61,061 bases of DNA from Spirochaetia bacterium (GCA_900769325.1 CAAGGF010000050.1:1-61061); one strand, 5' to 3'; positions 39,294-49,697 are shown, counted from the first letter of the stretch. Made by a program: numbers and translations. Notes: a model not told the origin generated them from the sequence alone.

Positions 39294-41270
39294 ATGAATG
39301 AAAAAGCAATTAATGCTGTAGCAACTTCTATTCGAAGTTTGTCAATGGATGCAATTCAGAAAGCAAATTCTGGACATCCGGGAACGCCTCTTGGTGCGGC
39401 TGAAGCGGCTGCAGTCCTCTATGGTGAAGTCCTGAAGCACAATCCTGCTGATTCTAAATGGGCGGACAGAGACAGATTTGTTTTGTCTGCAGGTCATGGT
39501 TCGATGTTACTTTATTCAATCTTGCATTTAAGCGGATATAAAGTTTCTTTAGATGATATAAAATCATTCCGTCAGGTTGGTTCAGTTTGCTGCGGGCACC
39601 CGGAATACGGCATTACGGACGGTGTTGAATGTACTGCAGGTCCGTTAGGTCAGGGCGTTTCTATGGCAGTCGGAATGGCGATTGCTGAATCGATGCTTGC
39701 TGCAAAATTTAATACAAAAAAGCATACAATCGTAAATCATTATACTTATTCTTTGGTTGGCGAAGGTTGTCTTGAAGAAGGCGTTTCTTCAGAGGCGTGT
39801 TCGTTGGCAGGAACTTTAAAACTTGGAAAATTAATCGTTTTCTACGACCAGAATAAAATCTCAATCGACGGTTCAACAGATATTACATTTGATGAAGATG
39901 TCGCAAAAAGATATGAGGCTTACGGCTGGCAGGTTTTAAAAGGAAATATGTACAAACCAACTGAAATTTTAAAACTTGTTGAAAAAGCAAAAAAATGTTC
40001 GGATAAGCCTTCGCTTATTATTTTAAAATCTATAATCGGTTTCAGTTCTCCAAAACAGGGAACCAGTGATACGCACGGAGCTCCTCTTGGAGTTGATGGC
40101 GTAAAAGAAGCAAAAAAAACTTTAGGTCTCCCGGAAGACAAAGATTTTTATGTTCTTCCTGAAGCGTATGAATATTTTGAAAGCAAAAAACCGCTCTGGC
40201 AGAAAGCTGAAGATGACTGGAATAAAGAATTTGATGAATGGGCAAAAGAAAATCCTGATTTGAAAAAACTCTGGGATGCTTTCCATAATGATGAGGCAAC
40301 ATCTTCGCCAGAAGAAATTTCTTTTTCTGATACAGATAAAATGGCAACCCGTGATGCAAGCGGAAAAGTTCTCAATATGATGTGCCAGAAATATGCAAAC
40401 ATCGTAGGCGGTTCTGCTGATTTGGCAGGTCCGAACAAAACTACTTTAAAAGACTGTGGAGGCATTTATTCTTCAGAAAACCGAACTGGACGCACAATCG
40501 AATACGGAATTCGTGAATTTGCAATGAGTGCTGTCTGTTCTGGAATCAAACTTCACGGTGGACTTCGCCCTTTCTGTGCAACTTTCCTTGTGTTTGCAGA
40601 TTATTTAAGGGCTCAGATGAGGGTTGCTTCCCTTATGAAACTTCCGGTTATTTATGTTTTGTCTCATGATTCAATTTATGTCGGCGAGGACGGTCCTACT
40701 CATCAACCTGTTGAAACACTTTCGTCTTTGCGTGCAATCCCTAATGTTCAGGTTTTGCGCCCGGCAGATGCTCAGGAAACTTTGGAAGCATGGAAAATGG
40801 CTTACGAGTCAAAAGATCATCCTGTTTGCATTGTGCTGACTCGCCAGGCTGTTCAAGGTTTTTCAAAATCTGACGCAAATTGGAAAGAAAATATCAGAAA
40901 ATCTGGTGCATATATTGCACTCGACTGTGAAGGAAAACCTGACATTACTGTTCTTGCAACAGGTTCAGAAGTTTCTATGGCAATCGCTTCATCTTCTCTT
41001 GTTCCAGGTAAAAAAATCAGGGTTCTTTCTGTAATCGATTACAACAAATTTGATGAACTTTCTTGCGAAGAACAGGAAAAACTTTTCGGCGGAGCAAAAC
41101 GAATCGTGTGTTGTGAAGCAGGAATCAGTGCTGACTGGAAACAATTTGCAACTAACAAAAAAACTGATTTGTTCTGTATTGACCGCTTTGGTGAATCAGG
41201 CCCTGCTCAGAAAGTTGCAGAACATTTGGGCTTTACGCAGGAAAAATTTGCTGAACTTTTAAATCAATAA
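39294..41270 (+). CDS. tkt: Transketolase
   Basis: 658 residues; moves two-carbon units in the pentose phosphate pathway with thiamine diphosphate and Mg2+. N-terminal SGHPGTPLGAAEAAAVLYGE, the ThDP motif GEGCLEEGVSSEACSLAG...N, and EYGIREFAMSAVCSGI with the conserved catalytic Glu; the C-terminal domain has VLATGSEVSMAI. The ATG at 39294 has AAGGA at the right distance; the in-frame ATG at 39285 overlaps that site. It appears monocistronic. Confidence 0.96.
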   Translation: MNEKAINAVATSIRSLSMDAIQKANSGHPGTPLGAAEAAAVLYGEVLKHNPADSKWADRDRFVLSAGHGSMLLYSILHLSGYKVSLDDIKSFRQVGSVCCGHPEYGITDGVECTAGPLGQGVSMAVGMAIAESMLAAKFNTKKHTIVNHYTYSLVGEGCLEEGVSSEACSLAGTLKLGKLIVFYDQNKISIDGSTDITFDEDVAKRYEAYGWQVLKGNMYKPTEILKLVEKAKKCSDKPSLIILKSIIGFSSPKQGTSDTHGAPLGVDGVKEAKKTLGLPEDKDFYVLPEAYEYFESKKPLWQKAEDDWNKEFDEWAKENPDLKKLWDAFHNDEATSSPEEISFSDTDKMATRDASGKVLNMMCQKYANIVGGSADLAGPNKTTLKDCGGIYSSENRTGRTIEYGIREFAMSAVCSGIKLHGGLRPFCATFLVFADYLRAQMRVASLMKLPVIYVLSHDSIYVGEDGPTHQPVETLSSLRAIPNVQVLRPADAQETLEAWKMAYESKDHPVCIVLTRQAVQGFSKSDANWKENIRKSGAYIALDCEGKPDITVLATGSEVSMAIASSSLVPGKKIRVLSVIDYNKFDELSCEEQEKLFGGAKRIVCCEAGISADWKQFATNKKTDLFCIDRFGESGPAQKVAEHLGFTQEKFAELLNQ

Positions 41271-41437
41271 AATTTTATATGGTGGAAAATGGGGCTGTAA
41301 AAATCGTGAATTTTAACGAAAAGGATTTTAGAGTTTTCAAAAATTCTTTTTTACTGCCCTGTTTCTTTTCAATCGTCTGATTTTTAGGCGAAGGTATTCT
41401 GAAAAATTCAGTATGCTGATTTATTTTCGAGATTAAA

Positions 41438-43198
41438 ATGCAGAAATTTCTTTCTCAGATTTTGCCATCGATTGAATGTGAACTTTTTGCTTCGGACGGG
41501 CAAACGGAAGTAAAAAAGGAAGATGTGGCAAACATTGTTATAAATAATCTTGTTTTTGATTCTAGAAAAGTAACGGACGGGTCGTTGTTCTTTGCTCTTC
41601 CCGGTATTCATTCAGACGGAAATCAGTTCATCCCGGATGCGATTGAAAAAGGTGCAAATGCAATCGTTTATCAGGGGGAACTTTCTTACGATATTAAAGT
41701 CAGTGCGTCGAAAGCATGCGTAAAAAGACAGCTTGACAATGTGTTAAATGGAGGAAAGCCTTCAGTTTTTCCGGCTTTTATAAAAGTAAAGGATGCACGA
41801 TTTTCTATGGCACCGTTAAGCGACTGTTTTTATGATTATCCTTCAAAACGCCTTATTGTAATCGGAGTAACTGGAACAGAGGGAAAAAGTTCTACTGTTT
41901 CGTTTATCTGGCAACTTTTAAGGCTCTGCGGGAAGAAAGCGGGGTTTATTTCAACTGTTGAATATTCTTTCGGGGGAGAGGCTGTTGCAAATCCTGAACA
42001 TCAGACAACGCCTGAAGCTCCTATAATTCAGCATCATTTAAACGAAATGCTTGAAAACGGCTGTCAGTATGCTGTTGTAGAAGCGTCAAGTCATGGGCTT
42101 TCAAAAAAATTGAACCGGCTTGGAAATGTTTTTTTTGACTGTGCTGTTTTTATGAATGTTACTTTGGAGCACCTTGAATTTCATAAGGATTTTGAAACTT
42201 ACAGAAGCGATAAGGCAAATCTTTTCAGGGCACTTGATTTGCATGATCATGTAAAAGTCATCGCCGGCGAAAAAGTAAAAGTTCCGTCGATTGGAATTGT
42301 GAATCTTGAAGATCCGTCGGCTTCATATTTTATTTCTGCGACAAAGAAAAATGTTTACGGTTTCACTACTTTGGGAAAGGCTGGAAAAGCGGCTGCAGAG
42401 ACTGGTTCTGATGCTTGTGAAATCCCGGAAATTCCTGAAAACCTTCGTTATATGACAGGAAAAAACATTGCTTCTGCAAGATACGGGCTTTGTTTTTCTG
42501 TTGATTGCGACGGAAAATCAAGTTTTTACCCGGAAAATTACGATCCGGTTCTTCCACGGGAACATGAAAATTTAAATATTCAGGCAAATTTATCGGGTGC
42601 GTTTAATGCTTACAATATAATGGCAGCGATAATTGCAGTTTCAAGCGTTGCAAATCTTTCTTTTCAGGAAGTTGCATCAAAAACTCAAAGCCTTTTGCCG
42701 GTTAAAGGACGGATGACTGTAATCGATAAGGGACAGATGTTTGAAGTAATCGTTGATTATGCTCACACGCCGAGTTCTTTTGAAACGATTTTTCCGCCTG
42801 TTAGAAAAAGGTGCAAGGGGCGTCTTTTTGCAGTTTTTGGAAGCGGCGGAGAACGGGATTTGACAAAACGGCCGATTCAGGGTGAAATCGCAGGGAAATT
42901 CTGTGATATTGTAGTTTTGGCTGACGAAGACCCGCGCGGTGAAAATCCTGAAGAACTTTTAAAAATGATTGCATCAGGAGCTGAAAAAGCCGGAAAAAAA
43001 TTAAACGAAAATCTTTATATTATTCCAGATAGAAAAAAAGCAATCAGGACTGTTTTTAAAATGGCTCAAAAAGGTGACATCGTTCTTCTTTTGGGAAAAT
43101 CGCATGAAAACAGCATAATTTATAAGGATTTTGTTATGCCTTATGATGAAATTTCAGAGGCGGAAAATGCACTTTCTGAAATGGGGTTCAAGGCATAA
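41438..43198 (+). CDS. murE: UDP-N-acetylmuramoyl-tripeptide synthetase (MurE family)
   Basis: Adds the third amino acid to UDP-MurNAc-L-Ala-D-Glu. 586 residues, larger than usual (about 490), with extra segments near 85-110 and 290-370. ATP site VTGTEGKSSTVSF, carbamylated-lysine region and VDYAHTPSSFE are clear. The specificity motif, DNPR in diaminopimelate-adding enzymes, reads EDPRGENPEE here, so the residue added (ornithine, lysine or diaminopimelate) is uncertain. First gene of a murE-ddl-murD-M15 run. Confidence 0.93.
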   Translation: MQKFLSQILPSIECELFASDGQTEVKKEDVANIVINNLVFDSRKVTDGSLFFALPGIHSDGNQFIPDAIEKGANAIVYQGELSYDIKVSASKACVKRQLDNVLNGGKPSVFPAFIKVKDARFSMAPLSDCFYDYPSKRLIVIGVTGTEGKSSTVSFIWQLLRLCGKKAGFISTVEYSFGGEAVANPEHQTTPEAPIIQHHLNEMLENGCQYAVVEASSHGLSKKLNRLGNVFFDCAVFMNVTLEHLEFHKDFETYRSDKANLFRALDLHDHVKVIAGEKVKVPSIGIVNLEDPSASYFISATKKNVYGFTTLGKAGKAAAETGSDACEIPEIPENLRYMTGKNIASARYGLCFSVDCDGKSSFYPENYDPVLPREHENLNIQANLSGAFNAYNIMAAIIAVSSVANLSFQEVASKTQSLLPVKGRMTVIDKGQMFEVIVDYAHTPSSFETIFPPVRKRCKGRLFAVFGSGGERDLTKRPIQGEIAGKFCDIVVLADEDPRGENPEELLKMIASGAEKAGKKLNENLYIIPDRKKAIRTVFKMAQKGDIVLLLGKSHENSIIYKDFVMPYDEISEAENALSEMGFKA

Positions 43199-43300
43199 AA
43201 GGGTTTTAGGGTTTACCCTAGGAGAGGGGATAGCGGAAAATACCTTTATTTGAAGCGTAAGGGCAGGCGCCCTTTAAAAATAATTTGGAGATAATTTAAA
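43199..43300 (+). other. Spacer with two palindromes between murE and ddl
   Basis: TAGGGT-TT-ACCCTA (about 43207-43221) and AAGGGC-AGGC-GCCCTT lie in this 102-bp gap, the second shortly before the ddl ribosome site. Neither is followed by a clean T tract; attenuation or a small repeat are both possible. Confidence 0.4.
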
Positions 43301-44425
43301 ATGAATGTTCTTGTAATATACGGCGGTCGCTCTGGTGAACACGAAATTTCGCTCGTTTCGGCAAGTTCGATTGTACGCGGCTTAAAAAATGAAAATGTAA
43401 TTCTTGTAGGAATTTCAAAAGATGGAAGATGGTTTTTGCAGGATTCAAAAGAAGTTTCCCGTATTTTGAATGATGAAAACGCTGTTTTGTCTTTGTGCGA
43501 AGATGAAAAAAATCTTGTGAGCGTCCTTCCGGGCGGGAAAGGAAACAGTTTTTTCTGCGGTGGAAAATCTTTTTCAGTTGATGTCGTTTTTCCGGTTCTT
43601 CACGGAACTTACGGAGAGGACGGAACTATTCAGGGGCTTTTGGAAATGCTTGATATTCCGTTTGTCGGCTGTACGACTCTTTCTTCTTCGCTTACGATGG
43701 ATAAAGAAAAAACTAAACAGGTTCTTGAAGCTTCTTCTCTTCCTGTTATTCCGTATGTGTGCATGAAAAGATGCGATTTATTGAACAGTTTTCGTTATGA
43801 TGAAGTGATAAACAAGGCTGTTGAAACTCTTGGTTTTCCGATTTTTGTAAAGCCTTGTTGTGCAGGTTCTTCGATTGGGGCTTCTCGAACAGAAAATTTA
43901 AAGGAACTTTCTTTTGCATTGATGGAAGCTTTTGAATGGGACGATAAGGTTTTGCTTGAAAAGGCTGTGAACGCGCGTGAAATCGAATGCAGCGTTACCG
44001 GAAATTCGGTTTCTTACCCGGCAGACAGCGAAACTCAGATTGTTAAGGCGTATATTCCGGGGGAAATTCTTCCGACGCATAAATTTTACGATTACGATGC
44101 AAAATATTCTGACCCGAATGGTGCACAGTTGAAAATTCCGGCTGATTTGAGTCAGGATTTAATCGAAACGATACGCTCAACGGCTGTAAAAGCGTACTGT
44201 GCCCTTGACTGTTCGGGTTTAAGCCGTGTTGATTTTTTCATCGATAAGGATTCTGGAGAACTTTATTTAAACGAGGTAAACACGATGCCTGGCTTTACAT
44301 CGATAAGCATGTTCCCGAAGATGTGCGAAGCTGCCGGTTTAAAATTTGAAGAATTGACTTCCCTTTTGATTTCAGAGGCTTTGTCGCGTTATGAATCAAA
44401 GAAAAATCTTTTGACTTCGCGTTAG
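43301..44425 (+). CDS. ddl: D-alanine--D-alanine ligase
   Basis: 374 residues, ATP-grasp enzyme making D-Ala-D-Ala for the pentapeptide. GRSGEHEISLVSASSI start, VFPVLHGTYGEDGTIQG, FVKPCCAGSSIGAS and the metal-binding LNEVNTMPGFTSISMFP end. GGAG precedes the ATG. It sits between murE and murD. Confidence 0.96.
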   Translation: MNVLVIYGGRSGEHEISLVSASSIVRGLKNENVILVGISKDGRWFLQDSKEVSRILNDENAVLSLCEDEKNLVSVLPGGKGNSFFCGGKSFSVDVVFPVLHGTYGEDGTIQGLLEMLDIPFVGCTTLSSSLTMDKEKTKQVLEASSLPVIPYVCMKRCDLLNSFRYDEVINKAVETLGFPIFVKPCCAGSSIGASRTENLKELSFALMEAFEWDDKVLLEKAVNAREIECSVTGNSVSYPADSETQIVKAYIPGEILPTHKFYDYDAKYSDPNGAQLKIPADLSQDLIETIRSTAVKAYCALDCSGLSRVDFFIDKDSGELYLNEVNTMPGFTSISMFPKMCEAAGLKFEELTSLLISEALSRYESKKNLLTSR

Positions 44426-44442
44426 TTTTGTGTGGGGTTTTT

Positions 44443-45963
44443 ATGCATGAATATAAAAAAGGTTCGTGTTTCTCTTCTTTAGATGATATAAAAGATAAAA
44501 AAATTACCGTGATGGGGCTTGGCTTAAACGGCGGTGGAGAAGCGTGTGTAAGGTTCTTTTTGAAGCACGGAGCGTATGTAACTGTTACCGACATGAAAAC
44601 ACGCAAGCAGCTTAAAGCGACAGTTGACAGGCTTGAAAACGATTCTTCTTTGGACACTTCACGGTTAAAATATGTTTTGGGCTCTCATAAAATAGAAGAT
44701 TTTGAAGATGCCTTCTGCGTTATAAAAAATCCCGGTGTAAAATACGAAGGAAACAAATATCTTGAAGCGGCAAAAAATATTGAAACCGATATTTCAATTT
44801 TTTTAAATTTTACAAAATCGAAAGTGATTGCAGTAACCGGGAGCAAGGGAAAATCCAGCACAGTGAGTGCAATTTATTACGGATTAAAAGAAGCGGGAAT
44901 AAAATGCTTTTTGGGCGGAAATATAACTGTAAGCCCCCTCTCGTTTTTAGAGGAAACAACAGAGGAAACTCCTGTAATTCTTGAGTTGAGCAGCTGGCAG
45001 CTTTCTGATTTGCGAGGTCGTGGACTTTTAAAGCCTGTGATTTCCGTGATTACAAAAATTGTTCCGGACCATCAGAATTGGTATTCAAATATGGATGATT
45101 ATATTCTCGACAAGAGATTGATTTATAAAAATCAGGATGAAAATGATTGGGCAATTTTTGATTACGATTCAAGCGCTGATGAATTATCTCCTTCGGGGTA
45201 TAAATCGTGGGGAGAACTTTTTTCTTCTGAATGTAAGGCAAAAATTTTACGCTATTCAAGAAAAAATCAGGAAAATCTTGCAAAAGAAGGAAAATTTTTC
45301 GGGGTATGGCAGGAAAAATCTGATTCCGGGATAATCGGGAAGGCTTTTCTTCCGGGAATGAAAGAGCCTTTTACGGTTATGGAAAATCTCCTTCTTCCGG
45401 GGCTTCATATAAAAGAAAATGTTTTGAATGCGGCTTTAGTTCTTCTTCTTTTGGGCGTTCAAAAAGAAAAAATTCCTCATATTTTCCAGAAGTGGCAGGG
45501 CGTTGAACACAGGCTTCAGCATTTTCATTCTTACAATTTAATAGAATTTTACAACGATTCTTGTGCAACTGTTCCAGAAGCCGCTTTTTGTGCAAGTCAG
45601 GCATTTGGAAAACCGGTCATTTTTATTTCAGGCGGAACGGACAAAGGTCTTTCGTTTGATTTACTTGTGAGGGCGTTTGTTTCATCAGAAAAAAATATTT
45701 TTAAACCGAAGGCACTTTTTCTTCTTTCAGGGACTGGAACTGATAAAATTCTTCCTGAACTTGAAAAAAATAATGTAAAATTTGAAGGACCTTTTTCAAG
45801 CCTTGAGGAACTTATCGTTTCTCTTAAAAATTACATTGATTCAGAAAAGATTTCGGGTGAATCTGTGGTTTTTTCTCCGGGTGCAACTTCATTCGGAATG
45901 TTTTTAAACGAATTTGACCGCGGAAATAAATTTATGGATTTGATAAAAAAAGTTTTTTCTTAA
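44443..45963 (+). CDS. murD: UDP-N-acetylmuramoylalanine--D-glutamate ligase
   Basis: 506 residues; adds D-Glu to UDP-MurNAc-L-Ala. Rossmann-like N-terminus (KITVMGLGLNGGGEACVRFF), ATP loop VTGSKGKSSTVSAIYYG, LELSSWQLSDLRG, and C-terminal ISGGTDKGLSFD and FSPGATSFGMF. ATG at 44443 follows GTGGGG; an in-frame start at 44428 overlaps this site. About 50 residues longer than E. coli MurD because of central inserts. Confidence 0.95.
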   Translation: MHEYKKGSCFSSLDDIKDKKITVMGLGLNGGGEACVRFFLKHGAYVTVTDMKTRKQLKATVDRLENDSSLDTSRLKYVLGSHKIEDFEDAFCVIKNPGVKYEGNKYLEAAKNIETDISIFLNFTKSKVIAVTGSKGKSSTVSAIYYGLKEAGIKCFLGGNITVSPLSFLEETTEETPVILELSSWQLSDLRGRGLLKPVISVITKIVPDHQNWYSNMDDYILDKRLIYKNQDENDWAIFDYDSSADELSPSGYKSWGELFSSECKAKILRYSRKNQENLAKEGKFFGVWQEKSDSGIIGKAFLPGMKEPFTVMENLLLPGLHIKENVLNAALVLLLLGVQKEKIPHIFQKWQGVEHRLQHFHSYNLIEFYNDSCATVPEAAFCASQAFGKPVIFISGGTDKGLSFDLLVRAFVSSEKNIFKPKALFLLSGTGTDKILPELEKNNVKFEGPFSSLEELIVSLKNYIDSEKISGESVVFSPGATSFGMFLNEFDRGNKFMDLIKKVFS

Positions 45964-45981
45964 AGGTTTAAAAATTTATTT

Positions 45982-46908
45982 ATGAAGAAAAATTTCCTCT
46001 TTTTTATATTTCTGCTTATTTTTATGCCCTCACTTTTTTCCCAGTATTCAAAAGAAATTTTTCTTCCGTTTTTAAAATGGTGGGAACCAGAAGGACTTTC
46101 AGTTTTCAAGGAAGCATATCCTGATTTTGAATTTGTTTCTTCTTTTGACAGGGAAAAGAACGACTGGCTTGTTCATATTTTTAAAATCGGTGAAGACGGT
46201 CAAAAAACAGAAAAAGGCTCGCTTTACTGGGCGGAATCGCGTTTTCTCCCGGAAGAAAAACTTTCTTCTAAGTTTGATTACAGAAAAATGCTTTATGATT
46301 ATCCTTCAAAGCCTTTAAATCCTGAAGATTTTTCTTTGGAGGAAATCGAGCGGATTAAAATTTTTACTTCAAAAGAAAACAGAAAAAACAGTGCAATTGA
46401 CCCGCCTTTTTTGTTCAATATAATTTTTGACTGCGAAACAAGGGCTTCTGTGGAATCTCACATCGTAAATGTTCCGTTTCTTACAAAATCCGTGAATGTT
46501 CATGAGGCGATTTCTGAAAAAGTTAAAATCGTTTCAGAAAAAATTCTTTCCCTTCCGCGCGATGAAAAAATGACTTCTTTTTTGAAAACGCTTTCCCGCA
46601 CGGACGGTTATGCATGGCGCACTGTAAGGGATACTCAGTCAAGGAGTTTTCACAGTATAGGTCTTGCACTCGATGTTCTTCCAAAAGGTTATTATCAGAA
46701 AACGATTTACTGGGCATGGCAGAAGCAGCTTGACCCTAAAAATTGGTTTTTAACTCCGCTTGAAAAAAGATGGATGCCTCCAGAAGAAGTAATTGAAATT
46801 TTTGAAAGCGAAGGTTTCATCTGGGGTGGTTTCTGGCTTGTCTGGGATAACATGCATTTTGAATATCACCCGGAACTTTTAATTTACCGTGACAAAAAAA
46901 TAAAGTGA
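45982..46908 (+). CDS. Secreted M15-family D-Ala-D-Ala carboxypeptidase-like protein
   Basis: 308 residues with a signal peptide (hydrophobic residues 4-19, cut near LFSQ). The C-terminal third holds the zinc-peptidase signatures SFHSIGLALDVLP (H-x6-D) and GGFWLVWDNMHFEYHPE (D-x2-H), as in VanY/M15 enzymes that trim peptidoglycan stems. The N-terminal 190 residues are specific and unassigned. It follows murD by 18 bp, so the operon couples precursor synthesis with wall editing. Confidence 0.85.
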   Translation: MKKNFLFFIFLLIFMPSLFSQYSKEIFLPFLKWWEPEGLSVFKEAYPDFEFVSSFDREKNDWLVHIFKIGEDGQKTEKGSLYWAESRFLPEEKLSSKFDYRKMLYDYPSKPLNPEDFSLEEIERIKIFTSKENRKNSAIDPPFLFNIIFDCETRASVESHIVNVPFLTKSVNVHEAISEKVKIVSEKILSLPRDEKMTSFLKTLSRTDGYAWRTVRDTQSRSFHSIGLALDVLPKGYYQKTIYWAWQKQLDPKNWFLTPLEKRWMPPEEVIEIFESEGFIWGGFWLVWDNMHFEYHPELLIYRDKKIK

Positions 46909-46938
46909 ATTTTTAAACCGTCAAATTTTTTTAGCGTT

Positions 46939-48324
46939 TTATTTTCCTACACAGAAATTTGAAAAAATTGAAGAAAGTACATCATCGGCACAAATTTCGC
47001 CTGTAATTTCGGAAAGGGCATCAAGTGAATCTTCTAAATCCTGAACTACGGCGTCGAGTGCATAGTCGTTTGATGTTTTAATTGCGTGCTGAACTGCTTC
47101 AAGGGCTTCCTCGACGGATTTTTTCTGTCTTGCTGAACCAAGTCCTGCCTGAGTTCTGTCTGTAGAAATATTTTGCGAAAAGGAATCCTTGATTTTTTTG
47201 TAGAGTTCAGAAAATCCTTCCTGTTTTTTTGCAGAAATTTTTACTTCTGATTTTAAAAACGGAAAAGAATTTTTCTGTTCTTTTGAAAGTGAAATATTTT
47301 GGTTTAAATCTGACTTGTTCCAGACTAAAATAAACGGTTTTTCAATTTTTTTAAGAAATTCTTCATCGTCGCTTGCAAGACCTTTGTTTGAATCTACGGT
47401 GTATAAAATCAAGTCCGCATCTTCTGAAAGATTTTTTGTAATCTGAACTCCCTGTGCTTCGATTAAATCTTGTGTTTCCCGGATTCCGGCCGTGTCAAAA
47501 AGCCTTGCAGGAAGACCTTCGATGCTTGCAAAACTTTCAATCCAGTCTCGCGTGGTTCCTTCAATGTCGGAAACGATTGCTCGTTCTTCTTTGAGGATTG
47601 CGTTAAAGAGCGAAGATTTTCCTGCATTAGTTTTGCCGCAGAGAACAAGTCTCACTCCGTCCTGATAGAGTTTTTCGCTTTTCCATGAATCGTTCAGTTT
47701 TGAAAGTCGGTTTTTGGCTTCTTTTAACTTTGAAGAATTAAAACTGTCGGCAATCGTTTCTTCGTCTTCGGGATATTCGATTTCTACTTCTATTGCGGCA
47801 AGAGTGTCGATTATAAGTTGCTTTATGCTGTTGATTTCCTGAAAAAGATTTCCTGAAAGTCTGCCTGCAGCGTGGCTTCTGGATTCTGAAGTTTTGCTTT
47901 CGATTATTTCGCGGATTGCTTCGGCTTTTGTTAAATCAGCTTTTCCATTGATGAACGAGCGGAAAGTGAATTCTCCCCGTTCGGCCTGTCTGAAACCTGA
48001 TTTTAAAAGAATTTGGAAAATTTCTGATACGACACCGACTCCGCCGTGGCAGGAAATTTCTATCATTTCTTCGCCTGTAAAACTTTTTGGTGCCCTGTAA
48101 ACTGAAATCATTACTTCATCGATTTTTGAGCCGTTGAATAAAATCCAGCCGTAAACGAGCGTATTCCCGGCGGCAGAAAGAAGTGCTTTCGGGCGTGAGA
48201 AAATTTTACTTACAAGAGAAATAGAGTCTTTCCCGGAACAGCGAATTATGCCTAGTGCGCTTGGTGCTAATGCCGTTGCGATTGCACAGATTGGCTCTTC
48301 CGGTGTGTATTTTATGTTTTCCAT
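46939..48324 (-). CDS. mnmE: tRNA modification GTPase MnmE
   Basis: 461 residues; with MnmG installs the 5-carboxymethylaminomethyl group on U34 of certain tRNAs. N-terminal formyl-THF-binding domain (EEMIEISCHGGVGVV), helical domain, inserted GTPase with GKTNAGKSS (230-238), EGTTRD (255-260), DTAG (277-280), NKSD, and the C-terminal catalytic cysteine in FCVGK. It starts 8 bp after the purA stop in the same unit. Confidence 0.97.
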   Translation of the reverse strand: MENIKYTPEEPICAIATALAPSALGIIRCSGKDSISLVSKIFSRPKALLSAAGNTLVYGWILFNGSKIDEVMISVYRAPKSFTGEEMIEISCHGGVGVVSEIFQILLKSGFRQAERGEFTFRSFINGKADLTKAEAIREIIESKTSESRSHAAGRLSGNLFQEINSIKQLIIDTLAAIEVEIEYPEDEETIADSFNSSKLKEAKNRLSKLNDSWKSEKLYQDGVRLVLCGKTNAGKSSLFNAILKEERAIVSDIEGTTRDWIESFASIEGLPARLFDTAGIRETQDLIEAQGVQITKNLSEDADLILYTVDSNKGLASDDEEFLKKIEKPFILVWNKSDLNQNISLSKEQKNSFPFLKSEVKISAKKQEGFSELYKKIKDSFSQNISTDRTQAGLGSARQKKSVEEALEAVQHAIKTSNDYALDAVVQDLEDSLDALSEITGEICADDVLSSIFSNFCVGK

Positions 48325-48331
48325 TAGAAAA

Positions 48332-49555
48332 TTATTTCCAGATTTTTTCGCGGTTGAAAGTCTGAGTTCTGTCTGGACCTACTGAAACGATTCCGACTTT
48401 TGTTTCTGTGTAGGCTTCGATGAAATCAACATATTCTTTTGCTTCTTTTGGAAGTTTTTTGTAACTTTTGATTTCTTTGATTGGAGACTTCCAGCCTTTG
48501 AATTTTTGGAGGACAGGTTTTGCTTTTTGAAGGAGCGGAATGCTTGCTGGAAAATCTGTCACAATCTGACCGTCGATTTCGTATGCGATGCATGCTTCGA
48601 TTTCTTCCATTTGGTCGTAAACATCGAGGTGTGTAAGAACAAGCGAATCGATTGAGTTTACATGGCAGGCATATCTTAAAGCAACTAAATCAAGGTAGCC
48701 ACATCTTCTAGCCCGACCTGTTGTAACGCCGAATTCGTTGCCGGTTTTTCTTACATAATCGCAGAGTTCGCCTTCTGAATCTTCGTTAAATTCTGTTGGC
48801 ATAGGACCGTTTCCGACTCTTGTCTGGTATGCTTTGAAAACTCCGTAAACTTTGTCGATTGCCCTTGGCCCGATTCCTGAACCTGAAGCGGCTCCGTAAG
48901 AACCTGAAGCACCAGAAGAAACATAAGGATAAGTTCCTGAATCGATATCAAGCATTGCTCCCTGTGCACCTTCAAAGAGGATGTTTTCGTTTTTGAATTC
49001 GTACATTTTTGAAGCGATGTCAACGCGCATTGAAATTAATTTTTCTTTATACTGATTTAAAAATTCTTTATCGCTGTCATCGAGGTCGTTCCATTTTTCT
49101 TCCCAGTCTAAATCTGCAAGCCTGATTCCGTCGCGTTCTGCTTTTTGTGAATAAGTTGTTCCGATTCCGCGGCCTGTAGTTCCGATTGGGCGTTTTCTTG
49201 CAGCATCGCGTTCTTTGTCCATTTTTCTGTAGCCTGGTAAAGTGATGTGTGCACGGTCTGAAATGAAAACTCTTCCTTCCCAGTTGATGCCGTTTTCTGA
49301 AAGCATTTTAAGTTCGTTGAAAAGAGCTTCTGGTTCGATTACCATTCCTGAACCAAGAAAAACTGATTTGTCCTGATAAAGAATTCCTGAAGGAACTTGA
49401 TGAAGAGCGTATTTTTTGTCGTCTACAACGATTGTGTGACCTGCGTTTGCTCCTCCTGCGAATCGAACAACATATTTTGCGTCCTGTGCAAGGTAATCAA
49501 CGATTTTACCTTTTCCTTCATCGCCCCACTGGGCACCCATTACAACAACATTCAT
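48332..49555 (-). CDS. purA: Adenylosuccinate synthetase
   Basis: 407 residues; converts IMP + Asp + GTP to adenylosuccinate. GAQWGDEGKGK (7-17) with the catalytic Asp13-equivalent, HTIVVDD, GTTGRGIGTTYSQKAERDGI and TGRARRCGYLDLVALRYA. AAGGTG lies before the ATG. It is slightly shorter than the usual 430. It heads the purA-mnmE unit with a 17-bp-spaced promoter. Confidence 0.97.
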   Translation of the reverse strand: MNVVVMGAQWGDEGKGKIVDYLAQDAKYVVRFAGGANAGHTIVVDDKKYALHQVPSGILYQDKSVFLGSGMVIEPEALFNELKMLSENGINWEGRVFISDRAHITLPGYRKMDKERDAARKRPIGTTGRGIGTTYSQKAERDGIRLADLDWEEKWNDLDDSDKEFLNQYKEKLISMRVDIASKMYEFKNENILFEGAQGAMLDIDSGTYPYVSSGASGSYGAASGSGIGPRAIDKVYGVFKAYQTRVGNGPMPTEFNEDSEGELCDYVRKTGNEFGVTTGRARRCGYLDLVALRYACHVNSIDSLVLTHLDVYDQMEEIEACIAYEIDGQIVTDFPASIPLLQKAKPVLQKFKGWKSPIKEIKSYKKLPKEAKEYVDFIEAYTETKVGIVSVGPDRTQTFNREKIWK

Positions 49556-49697
49556 TTTACACCTTCTTCCCGATGAATCATCTCAGGATAAAAAAGAATT
49601 AGCCTTAAGCGGAAAAAATCCGTGAAGGTTTTGTGTGTAAAAAACTGTGCAGAATCATCGCACATTCGAAAAAGGTTCGAGTGTTTTTTACTAAAAG

